From Onthophagus taurus (lineage: Eukaryota; Arthropoda; Insecta; Coleoptera; Scarabaeidae): a DNA stretch of 64,000 nt. The notes beneath the pieces are model-generated. The model saw nothing but the letters and a program-made list of their open reading frames with translations, was not told the origin of the DNA and made no database searches. The position numbers were made by a program, and so were the translations under genes. The DNA is taken from contig NC_091975.1 of NCBI RefSeq assembly GCF_036711975.1, forward strand, positions 9,364,501 through 9,428,500, given 5' to 3'. Shown in pieces: positions 25,101 through 37,300 of the stretch (positions are counted from its first letter, which is position 1; each line of letters begins with the position of its first letter).

Positions 25101-28100
25101 GAAAATCGTCGAATTTGGACAATTTTTTGATTTAAGCTACATCACTAGAAACTGGTGATAGATAAATATGACATAAATATAGATTATGATTTCTTGATGC
25201 ATTAGGAATATTTTTTATTCATAAAGTTTTTCTCCATCAGTTTTAGTACTTATTCTATACTTGATTTTATTAAGAAAAATCATAAAATTTTGACAATTTT
25301 TTGATTTAAGCTACGTCGCTAGAAGCTGGTGATAGATAAATATGAAATAAATATAGATTATGATTTCTTAATGCATTAGGAATATTTTTTATTCATAACG
25401 TTTTTTGCCATCAGTTTTAGTACTTATTCTGTACATGGTTTTATTAAGAAAAATCATCAAATTTTGACATTTAGTGATGCTACATCACTAAAAACTGGTG
25501 ATGGATAAATACGAAATCATTCTGGATTATGGTTTATTAATGCATTAGGAACGTTTTTTATTCATAATGTTTTTCTCCATCAGTTTTAGTACTTCCGTTA
25601 TATTTAGTTGATATTATTAAGAAAAATCGTCCAATTTTGACAATTTTCTGATTTAAGCTACCTCACTAGAAACTGGTGATAGATAGATATGAAATAAATA
25701 TAGATTATAATTTCTTGATGCATTAGGAATATTTTTTATTCATAAAGTTTTTCTCCATCAGTTTTAGTACTTATTCTATACTTGATTTTATTAAGAAAAA
25801 TCATAAAATTTTGACAATTTTTTGATTTAAGCTACGTCGCTAGAAGCTGGTGATAGATAAATATGAAATAAATATAGATTATGATTTCTTAATGCATTAG
25901 GAATATTTTTTATTCATAACGTTTTTTGCCATCAGTTTTAGTACTTATTCTGTACATGGTTTTATTAAGAAAAATCATCAAATTTTGACATTTAGTGATG
26001 CTACATCACTAAAAACTGGTGATGGATAAATACGAAATCATTCTGGATTATGGTTTATTAATGCATTAGGAACGTTTTTTATTCATAATGTTTTTCTCCA
26101 TCAGTTTTAGTACTTCCGTTATATTTAGTTGATATTATTAAGAAAAATCGTCCAATTTTGACAATTTTCTGATTTAAGCTACCTCACTAGAAACTGGTGA
26201 TAGATAGATATGAAATAAATATAGATTATAATTTCTTGGTGCATTAGGAATATTTTTTATTCATAACGTTTTTCTCCATCAGTTTTAGTAGCTACTTATT
26301 CTATACTTGATTTTATTAAAAAAAAATCATCAAATTTTGACATTTTGTGATTGCTGCTACGTCACTAGAAACTGGTGATAGATAAATACGAAATCATTCT
26401 GGATTATGATTTATTCATGCATTAGGAACGTTTTTTATTCATAACGTTTTTCTCCATCAGTTTTAGTACTTCCGTTATATTTAGTTGATATTATTAAGAA
26501 AAATCGTGTAATTTGGACAATTTTTTGATTTAAGCTACGTCACTAGAAACTGGTGATAGATAAATATGAAATAAACATAGATTATGATTTCTTGATGCAT
26601 TAGGAATATTTTTTATTAATAACGTTTTTCTCCATCAGTTTTAGTACTTATTCTATACTTGATTTTTTAAGAAAAATCACAAAATTTTGACATTTTGTGA
26701 TTTCTGCTACATCACTAGAAACTGGTGATAGAAAAATACGAAATAATTTTGGATTATGATTTACTAATGCATTAGGAACGTTTTTTATGCATAACGGTTT
26801 TCTCCATCAGTTTTAGTACTTCCGTTATATTTAGTTGATGTTATTAAGAAAAATCGTCCAATTTGGACAATTTTTTGACTTAAGCTACGTCACTAGAAAC
26901 TGGCGATAGATAGATACGAAATCATTCTGGATTATGATTTATTGATGTATTAGGAACGTTTTTTATTCGTAACGTTTTTCTCCATCAGTTTTAGTACTTC
27001 CGTTATATTTAGTTGATGTTATTAAGAAAAATCGTCCAATTTGAACAATTTTTTCATTTAAGCTACATGACTAGAAACTGGTGATAGATAAATACGAAAT
27101 CATTCTGGATTATGATTTATTGATGCATCAGGAACGTTTTTTATTCATAACGTTTTTCTCTATCAGTTTTAGTACTTCCGTTATATTTACTTGATGTTAT
27201 TAAGAAAAATCGCCCAATTTGGACAATTTTTTGATTTAAGCTACGTCACTAGAAACTGGTGATAGATAAATATGAAATAAATATAGATTATGATTTCTTG
27301 ATGCATTAGGAACATTTTTTATTCATAACGTTTTACTCCATCAGTTTTAGTACTTATTCTATACATGGTTTTATTAAGAAAAATCATCAAATTTTGACAT
27401 TTTGTAATTTATGCTACATCACTAGAAACTGGTGATAGATAAATACGAAATCATTCTGGATTATGATTTATTGATGCATTAGGAACGTTTTTTATTCATA
27501 ACGTTTTTCTCCATCAGTTTTACTACTTCCGTTATATTTAGTTGATATTATTAAGAAAAATCATCCAATTTGGACAATTTATTGATTTAAGCTACGTCAC
27601 TAGAAACTGGTGATAGATAAATATGACATAAATATAGATTATGATTTCTTGATGCATTAGGAATATTTTTTATTCATAACGTTTTTCTCCATCAGTTTTA
27701 ATACTAATTCTATACTTGATTTTATTAACAAAAATCATCAAATTTTGACATTTTGTGATTTATGCTACATCATTAGAAACTGGTGATAGATAAATACGAA
27801 ATCATTCTGGATTATGATTTATTGATGCATTAGGAACGGTTTTTATTCATAACATTTTTCTCCATCAGTTTTAGTACTTCCGTTATATTTAGTTGATATT
27901 GTTAAGAAAAATCGTCCAATTTGGACAATTTTTTGATGTAAGCTACGTCACTAGAAGCTGGTGATAGATAAATATGAAATAAATATAGATTATGATTTCT
28001 TGATGCATTAGCAATATTTTTTATTCATAACGTTTTTCTCCATTAGTTTTAGTACTTATTCTATACTTGACTTTATTAACAAAAATCATCAAATTTTGAC

Positions 28101-28975
28101 ATTTTGTGATTTATGCTACATCACTAGAAACTGGTGATAGATAAATACGAAATCAATCTGGATTATGATTTATTGATGCATTAGGAACGTTTTTTATTCA
28201 CAACGTTTTTCTCCATCAGTTTTAGTACTTTCGTTATATTTACTTGATGTTATTAAGAAAAATCGTCCAATTTTGCCAATTTTTTGATTTAAGCTACGTC
28301 ACTAGAAACTGGTGATAGAAAAATTCGAAATAATTCTGGATTATGATTTATTAATGCATTAGGAACGTTTTTTATTCATAACGTTTTTCTCCATCAGTTT
28401 TAGTACTTCCGTTATATTTAGTTGATGTTATTAAGAAAAATCGTCCAATTTTGCCAATTTTTTGATTTAAGCTACATCACTAGAAACTGGGGATAGATAA
28501 ATATGAAATAAACATAGATTATGATTTCTTGATGCATTAGGAATATTTTTTATTAATAACGCTTTTCTCCATCAGTTTTAGTACTTATTCTATACTTGAT
28601 TTTATTAACAAAAATCATCAAATTTTGACATTTTGTGATTTATGCCACATCATTAAAAACTGGTGATAGATAAATACGAAATCATTCTGGATTATGATTT
28701 ATTGATGCATTAGGAACGTTTTTTATTCATAACGTTTTTCTCCATCAGTTTTAGTACTTCCATTATATTTAGTTGATATTATTAAGAAAAATCGACCAAT
28801 TTGAACAATTTTTTGATTTAAGCTACATCACTAGAAACTGGTGATAGATAAATATGAAATAAACATAGATTATGATTTCTTGATGCAATAGGAATATTTT
28901 TTGTTCATAAAGTTTTTCTGCATCAGTTTTAGTACTTATTCTATACTTGATTTTATTAAGAAAAATTATCCTACT
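22125..28975. repeat. Satellite array, 173-178 bp monomers with X/Y alternation, ~39 copies
   Basis: A CACTAGAAACTGGTGATAG block recurs every 173-178 bp. Two monomer types tend to alternate. X has GGAACGTTTTTTATTC, CTTCCGTTATATTTAGTTG and AAATCGTCCAATTTGGACAA. Y has GGAATATTTTTTATTC, CTTATTCTATACTTG and AAATCATCAAATTTTGAC. The result is roughly a 350-bp dimer, often disrupted by XX runs. Each monomer has a small hairpin, ATCACTAG-AAA-CTGGTGAT (one G-T pair). Internal block duplications include one with a 521-bp offset. The 82-codon frame at 28823-29071 is repeat edge, not a gene. Confidence 0.95.
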
Positions 28976-30289
28976 TTTACTACTAGGAACATCTCTAATT
29001 CTGATGTAGTTAGCGTAATAGATGTTTAGATGTAATTGTGTTGTAATTAAATAAAAATATATTTGCGTCATAACGCTTATAAATTAATAAATCGAATTAA
29101 TAAATGTGATAAGATTTTTTTTTGTTAAAAAAAAAATGTAAATATTTAGAAATTACGAATTTTAATCAAACCTAATCTAATTAATTTTTTTAAAACTTTC
29201 CTTTGAATCATCATTAAGAAATTTTCTGGCGAAAACGTTAATAATTTACAACTTGCGTAATAAACGTCCAACTAATTTGTCTTTTATGGTGATGAATTAT
29301 TTTTGCACCTATTTATGATCGTCCGAGACGAGATCTGATAATCCCGAAAAAATTTCTAAACCCCATAAAAAAATCAAAACAATTTTTAATCTCATTAAAG
29401 GTGGCGTTCCTTTTTTATTAGTACCTCCGATAAATGTTTGCTGTATTTTAAAATTATCACCTTCAACGTTGATTATGCGAGTGGTAAAATAAAAAACATT
29501 TTCTTTCTAGGCTATGTATTTCGAACAATTCAAACCTGATTAGACACAGAGTGTAAATTTTTCACGTAACAACCATGGAAATACATAAAATTAAGTTGAA
29601 AATCTTTAAACACTTCTCAGAAAATTTCAGGATGAAAAATTAACATTTTTATTAGAGATAGAGATTAAGATCACGTTGATATTATAATATGATTAGATGT
29701 AAATTGAATAATAAAGAGGCGCTAATATTTAAATAGCAAAAGAATGAGTTGTAAATAATTTATAGAAGCATTTCGGGTTGTTAAAAAAATTTGCAACATA
29801 GTCTGCATACTTATTTGTTCGTGGATTAGATTAAATGAATTTAAAGCGTGACTTAAAAAAAAATAAATAAAAACAGAATTAAAATAGACGAAATCGAGTG
29901 AATAAAAGATATTTTCTAAAAGAGAGGAAAACTTTATTACTCTTATTTACAATACAGATTACAAGATTATTTATAATCTGTCGATTCATAAAATTAAAAC
30001 CAGTTATAAAGCGGCTATAATAAAAATAAAGGTTAATAAATAAATGTGGACTTTAACAAAAATAAAACTGAATATTTTTAAAAATAGAAATATAATTAAT
30101 TTTTTATGATTCGAGTAATGATGCAGAACAAAATGAAGATTTGTTTTATAAATACAAACAAATTAAAAATAATCGGTACACAAAGTTAATCTTTGTTAAA
30201 CAAAAATTCACGTGAAATGATAAGAAAAAGCATGTGCGACCTCAATAATTTATTAATTTATTAATTTAAATACAAAATGTTATTAAACA
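28976..30289. other. AT-rich spacer between satellites
   Basis: Unique-looking AT-rich DNA with no supported gene or RNA. A short stretch around 29280-29350 is somewhat less AT-rich (TCCGAGACGAGATCTG) but gives no protein-like frame. Confidence 0.5.
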
Positions 30290-33200
30290 TTTTTCGGTTA
30301 AGTCATTATTTATACTAATTTTCAAAAAATCTTAACAAATTGGAATTTTAATAAATCATTATGAAATTCGCACCCATATATTATACAAATTATGAACTTT
30401 TCAATGAAAGAAACCGATTTTTAAAATATCTTTTAGTTTTTGAGATATTAACTTTTAAACATAACAAGGTATTTTTGTATTTTTCTGGACGTACAATTAT
30501 TTTAATCATTTTCAAAAAATTATAATAAATCGGGATTTAAATAAATTATTGTGAAATTCTCACCATGTATTATACAAACCATAATCTTTCCAATGAAAGA
30601 ATCAGTTTTTCAAAATATCTTGTAGTTTTTGAGATATTAATTTCTAAACATAATAAGACAATTTCTCATTATTCGATTAAGTCACTATATACACTCATTT
30701 TCAAAAAGTCATAATAAATAGGCATTTCAATAAATCATTTTGAAATTCTCAGCATATATTATACAAATTATGAACTTTTCAATAAAAGAAACCGATTTTT
30801 AAAATATCTTTTAGTTCTTGAGATATTAATTGTTAAACATAATAAGGTATTTTCTCATTTTTCGGGGTAAACGATTTCAAAAAATCATATCTACTTGGCT
30901 TTTTAATGAATTAGTTTGAAATTATTAGCACTTATTAAACAAATTATGAGCTTTTCAATGAAAGAAACAGATTTTTAAAATATCTTTTAGTTTTTGAGAT
31001 ATTAACTTTTAAACATAATAAGGCATTTTTGCATTTTTCTGGACGTACAATTATTTTAATAATTTTCAAAAAATTATAATAAATCGGGATTGAAACAAAT
31101 TATTGTGAAATTGTCACCATGTATTATACAAACCATAATCTATCCAATGAAAGAATCGGTTTTTCAAAATATCTTGTAGTTTTTGAGATATTAATTTCTA
31201 AACATAATAAGACAATTTCTCATTATTCGATTAAGTCATTATTTACACTCATTTTCAAAAAATCATAATAAATAGGCATTTCAATAAATCATTTTGAAAT
31301 TCTCAGCATATATTGTACAAATTATGAACTTTTCAATAAAAGAAACCGATTTTCAAAATATCTTTTAGTTCTTGAGATATTAATTGTTAAACATAATAAG
31401 CTATTTTCTCATTTTTCGGGATAAACAATTTCAAAAAATCATATCTACTTGGCATTTTAATGAATTAGTATGAAATTATTAGCACTTATTAAACAAATTA
31501 TGAGCTTTTCAATGAAAGAAACCGATTTTTAAAATATCTTTTAGTTTTTGAGATATTAACTTTTAAACATAATAAGGCATTTTTGCATTTTTCTGGACGC
31601 ACAATTATTTTAGTCATTTTAAAAAAATTATAATAAATCAGGATTTTAATAAATTATTGTGAAATTCTCACCATGTATTATACAAACCATAATCTTTAGA
31701 ATGAAAGAATCGGTTTTTCAAAATATCTTGTAGCTTTTGAGATATTAATTTCTAAACATAATAAGACATTTTCTCATTATTCGATTAAGTCACTATTTAT
31801 ACTCATTTTCAAAAAATCATAATAAATAGGCATTTCAATAAATTATTTTGAAATTCTCAGCATATATTATACAAATTATGAACTTTTCAATAAAAGACAC
31901 CGATTTTCAAAATATCTTTTAGTTCTTGAGATATTAGTTGTTAAACATAACAAGGTATTTTCTCATTTTTCGGGATAAACAATTTCAAAAAATCATATCT
32001 ACTTGGCATTTTAATGAATTAGTATGAAATTATTAGCAGTTATTAAACAAATTATGAGCTTTTCAATGAAAGAAACCGATTTTTAAAATATCTTTTAGTT
32101 TTTGAGATATTAACTTTTAAACATAATAAGGCATTTTTGCATTTTTCTGGACGTACAATTATTTTAATCATTTTCAAAAAATTATAATAAATCGGGATTT
32201 TAATAAATTATTGTGTAATTCTCACCATGTATCATACAAACCATAATCTTTCCAATGAAAGAATCGGTTTTTCAAAATATCTTGTAGTTTTTGAGATATT
32301 AATTTCTAAACATAATTAGACATTTTCTCATTATTCGGTTAAGTCATTATTTACAGTCATTTTCAAAAAATCATAATAAATGGGCATTTCAATAAATCAT
32401 TTTGAAATTCTCAGCATATATTTTACAAATTATGAACTTTTCAATAAAAGACACCGATTTTCAAAATATCTTTTAGTTCTTGAGATATTAGTTGTTAAAC
32501 ATAACAAGGTATTTTCTCATTTTTCGGGATAAACAATTTCAAAAAATCATATCTACTTGGCATTTTAATGAATTAGTATGAAATTATTAGCAGTTATTAA
32601 ACAAATTATGAGCTTTTCAATGAAAGAACCCGATTTTTAAAATATCTTTTAGTTTTTGAGATATTAACTTTTAAACATAATAAGGCATTTTTGCATTTTT
32701 CTGGACGTACAATTATTTTAATCATTTTCAAAAAATTATAATAAATCGGGATTGAAACAAATTATTGTGAAATTGTCACCATGTATTATATAAACCATAA
32801 TCTATCCAATGAAAGAATCGGTTTTTCAAAATATCTTGTAGCTTTTGAGATATTAATTTTTAAACATAATAAGACATTTTCTCATTATTCGATTAAGTCA
32901 CTATTTACACTCATTTTCAAAAAGTCATAATAAATAGGCATTTCAATAAATCATTTTGAAATACTCAGCATATATTATACAAATTATAAGCTTTTCAATA
33001 AAAGAAACCGATTTTCAAAATATCTTTTAGTTCTTGAGATATTAATTGTTAAACATAATAAGGTATTTTCTCATTTTTCGGGATAAACAATTTCAAAAAA
33101 TCATATCTACTTGGCATTTTAATGAATTAGTATGAAATTATTAGCACTCATTAAACAAATTATGAGCTTTTCAATGAAAGAAACCAATTTTTAAAATATC

Positions 33201-33590
33201 TTTTAGTTTTTGAGATATTAACTTTTAAACATAATAAGGCATTTTTGCATTTTTCTAGACGTACAATTATTTTAATCATTTTCAAAAAATTATAATAAAT
33301 CAGGCGTTTAATAAATTATTGTGAAATTCTCACCATGTATTATACAAATCATAATCTTTAGAATGAAAGAATCGGGTTTTCAAAATATCTTGTAGTTTTT
33401 GAGATATTAATTTCTAAACATAATTAGACATTTTCTCATTATTCATTTTCAAAAAATCATAATAAATAGGCATTTCAATAAATCATTTTAAAATTCTCAG
33501 CATATATTATACAAATTATAAGCTTTTCAATAAAAGAAACGGTTTTTCAAAATTCCTTTTAGTTTTTGAGATATTAATTTTTTCGTCTCG
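30290..33590. repeat. Trimeric higher-order satellite, 554-bp unit (189+189+176)
   Basis: The GAGATATTA block falls at 30443, 30632, 30821, 30997, 31186, 31375, 31551, 31740, 31929, 32105, 32294, 32483, 32659, 32848, 33037, 33213, 33402 and 33569. The steps are 189, 189, 176 repeated five times without exception, then a short last step of 167. Monomer 1 carries CTGGACGTACAATTATTTTA, monomer 2 carries TCATTATTCGATTAAGTCA, and monomer 3 carries TCATATCTACTTGGCATTTT. Monomers differ clearly from each other, while equivalent monomers of successive trimers are near-identical. Each monomer keeps AATATCT...AGATATT as a potential hairpin. Confidence 0.96.
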
Positions 33591-34125
33591 ATTAGAAACT
33601 TCAAAATCTTGTTCGATATGAACAAAATCCACTCAAATGGAAAGCTGAAGAAGTTAATAACTTAGGTTGGTGTAAATCCATCTTTGATTTGTCAATCTTT
33701 TTGAATGCAAAAGTTGCAATTCAAAGTTGAAACTCAAATATACTTTTATTAGATAGACATTTTAAAATATTTAAATTTTCTGAACATGATCTTTGCTGCT
33801 ATTAACTCTCTTGTCTTTATAAAATAATTTCAAGGTGTATCCAATCGATTAAAAATATTTTGACATGCATCTACAAACTTTTTCTATTTTTTTTGTATCT
33901 TTGAAAGTGGTTCTTTCAAAAAGTTCAAAATCGTTTTTTGTTATTCTTTCACCCTTCCTATGTATATTTTTTTAATCATTTCATTAAACCATAAAACTAC
34001 TACACAAATTAATCAATGAATTTGAGAGTTAATTCATTAAAAATTCTAATCGAAATTAAATGAATGAATTTTCCCCATAACATAGGCAACCAATTTAACT
34101 TCATTCATACATTTACACATTTACT
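33591..34125. other. Upstream flank of the LRR gene
   Basis: AT-rich DNA with no supported gene. It runs from the diverged edge of the 554-bp satellite to the promoter region of the LRR gene. No clear TATA box was picked. Confidence 0.4.
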
Positions 34126-34146
34126 ACGTAATCAGCTGATTTACGT
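34126..34146. promoter_or_regulatory. Near-perfect palindrome in the LRR-gene promoter region
   Basis: ACGTAATCAG is followed directly by CTGATTTACGT, an inverted repeat with 10-nt arms interrupted by one extra T, centred on a CAGCTG E-box. It lies about 250 bp upstream of the start codon in the least AT-rich part of the upstream region, which also holds ACGTCGTCAC. A homodimeric bHLH-type factor site is possible, but the role is inferred from symmetry only. Confidence 0.35.
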
Positions 34147-34306
34147 CAAAGAAACTGTCAACGTAACGTCGTCACAAAACGCGCACAATAAAAAAGAAAC
34201 GAACAATGAAAAGTTTCGAGATCAACCTTTAAATTGAAAACAATTTTAATCACACAATGAACTCGTTCATTTTGGATCTTAACGTTTTGGTTTAGAAAAT
34301 TTCAAG

Positions 34307-34385
34307 GTGAGTGGTCTTCCTGTTTCGTTCAGGTTTATGTAATCTAAACGATTCTTTTCAGGATGAGTTAATGAGGTTGAAATAA
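34307..34385 (+). promoter_or_regulatory. 5' UTR intron and two overlapping minimal uORFs before the LRR gene
   Basis: A donor TTCAAG|GTGAGT at 34307 and an acceptor TTCTTTTCAG ending at 34361 define a 55-bp leader intron. The following leader then carries ATG AGT TAA (34363-34371) and, sharing its last base, ATG AGG TTG AAA TAA (34371-34385). The main start codon follows at 34397. Such start-stop arrangements usually lower translation or make it conditional. That effect is inferred. Confidence 0.45.
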
Positions 34386-34396
34386 AAATATAAACA

Positions 34397-37300
34397 ATGA
34401 GTTATTTAAAGGAAGCTGAAGATTTAAGTAAGATTTTAAAGGAAAACGGCGACGAAGTATTAAACGCAACTAGCAAATTATGCATTTCAAGTGGCCTATT
34501 AAGAAAAATGAATGAATCATTTAAAACAATTTTTAATTTAAATAATTCTTTAAACAATCATAACACGAATTTTCACGTTTTACCTCAAGACGACTCAATG
34601 AGTATAATAGATCAATTTTTAGATATACATTTACTCTATGATTTTGTTCAAAAAACGATAGGATTAAAATTATTCTCTGATAATAATTCAAATGAAAACG
34701 AATCAGAAGTTGATATTAGCATATTTCGTAATTTAAAACTCTTAGAAGTTCGTAAATTGAGTTTAAATTTGTTAAGAGGCTTAAAAAATTTACGAACCCA
34801 ACTAGAATATTTAATTTGTATAAAAACGATGAATAATCTAAAAGAGGTTTTTGAAAATTGCGGTGGAGATAGCGTCCAAGGTTACGTTTGGAACGAATTA
34901 AAACAAGTCGTTTTTAGTCACAATGGAATCGATGATTTAGACGCAAGTTTAGAATTTTTACCCCAATTAAATTCAATCGATTTGAGTCATAATCAAATTC
35001 AAAACGCCGATTACATCAATTGCCTCTCAAATTTAAATTATTTAAATCTTAGTTTTAATTGTTTAACTTCAATCCCGAACTTTTCGGGCGAATTATGCAC
35101 GAAATTACAAACTTTAATCATTAGAAATAATTACATCGACGATATCAAAGAAATTAGCGTTTTAGTTAATTTAAAAGAACTCGATTTAAGTGATAATTGT
35201 TTAATCGATCACGTTCAATTATACCCCATAACAAACCTTTTAAATTTATCAAAACTAAATTTAAATGGGAACCCTTTAAGTTATCACCCTTTACATCGCA
35301 ACAAAACGGCTATGTATTTACATATAAAATCGCCGGAAAGCTTTAAATTAGAGAATTCGTGCCTTAATAAGACTGAAATTCGTCTATTGGCAACTTTATA
35401 CCCGATACAACAAAATTTAACGTTAGATATTTCCGAATTATCATCGTCAACGAATTCAATTAACACTTTAAGTACCGTTATCCCGTTAACGATGACTATG
35501 TTAGAAGACAAAAACGATACCACTTCCGATTTTGATTCGAATAATGGAGATTTTCACGAATCTTTAAAAAATCTAATTGTTGAAGATATCGAGACTTTTA
35601 ATAATGAAGAATGTGTTGTTGCACGAGAAAGTGAAGGGATGGAGGATAGTGGATTTGATGCTGGACATCGACCTGATTCGCCAATAGGAAGTATTGGTAT
35701 ATATTTTATTGCTTTATTTTGGGATAGTGTTTGTGGATGTTTTATTTTGGGTGTTATATTTTATTTTTGTTGATGTGTTGAATTTAGTTGATTATTTAAA
35801 AATGACTAAGTTATTTTTATTTTTGCTATCTATGATAATTTTTATGGTTTTTTCAACTATCATCAATATTTCCTTGTAGCTTAAGATTGTTCCAGTGTAA
35901 TTCAAGCCATTTTTATCAAATCTACAGTTTAACCAGTATAATTAACCTTGCAGTATAGCTTTTACCACTGAAATTTCAAAAATTTTTGTATAATTTAGAG
36001 TTTTGCCATTGTAATTCCAGACATTACTTTTTTTGACAGACCATCTTGTTGCTCTTTATAGTCTTTTGCCAGTGTAATTTCAAATGCTTTCTTGCAGTTT
36101 AGACTATTACCAGTGTATTTTCAGATAACTTCTTGCAATCTGGTCTATTGCCAGTGTAATTCAGCTTAATTCCATACATTTTCCAAAAGTTCAGACTTTT
36201 GCAATTCCAGACATTGGCCCTAATGAATACAATTTTAGCAATTGCTTTCAGCAATCACTTTTAAGGGAGTAAAAGCTAGCAGGAAAAAGCAATGGCCTCT
36301 ATATCTCTATAGCAAAAAAATGAATTAATACGATACCTTCTAACATCCATAAAATAACAATCTGATGATCTCAACACTAAATCACCTAACAGTTAGCAAA
36401 AATATTGTACGTATTTATCACTTAATTCAAGTAATAAGTTTTATTTTTCTAAACTACTTTATCACCCTTAAATGCCGGAATATCAACTAAAATGTCTTAT
36501 TAGCGAATCCCCTCATTAATCTATTGTGTGAAGAAAAAATACTGGAGGTGAATAAACAAAAAATGTAAAAACGACGCGACCGACGGGGCAAAGCGCTTTT
36601 AAATCGCTTTTTGGTTTTAAAACTCAACCTCTCAATAAAAAAATTACAAATATTTAAACATTTCAAATAAAACTTACGTCATTTTATTAAAATAAAACGC
36701 ACTATGATGCAGTGGTGCCATACTAGAAAAAGCAATTCCTTAGTTTATTCATAGCATTTCAAGCATATGTAAGCAATTGCATCTATTTCTTAAGAAAATA
36801 ATTCGACTAGAAGCAATTTCTGCACTGCTAGCAGCAAAAGTAATTACTTCAATTTTTATTCATTGGTTTTCAAGTATTTGCTTTAAATTTGCAAGAAAAA
36901 GCAATTGCTAAATTTTTATTCATTATGGCCATTATCTTGCAGTTTAGACTGCAGTTCAGACATTTTCAGACAGTTTTTCATGCAGTTCAGACTTTTGCCA
37001 ATCTAATTCCGGACATTATTTTGCAGTTCAGATTTTTACCAATGTAATTTTATACATTTTCTTGCAATGTAGAATCTTGTCAGTGTATTTGCAGACATTT
37101 TCTTACATTCTAAATTTAAAACCATACATTTTCATGTAAGTCAAACCTTTTCGAATGTAATTTCAGACATTATCTTGCAGTTCAAACTTTTTCCAGTATA
37201 ATCTCAGATGTTTTCTTTCAATTTTGGCTTTTGACAGTATAATTTCAGACATTTTCTAGCAATCTAGGCTATTGTCAATGTAATATCAAAGCATTACTTC

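Noticed and set aside
22125..28975. CRISPR-like array
   Set aside because: Regular spacing but whole units are repeated without unique spacers; it is satellite DNA in a eukaryote.
28823..29071. 82-codon minus-strand frame
   Set aside because: It spans the diverged edge of the satellite and has no recognisable content.
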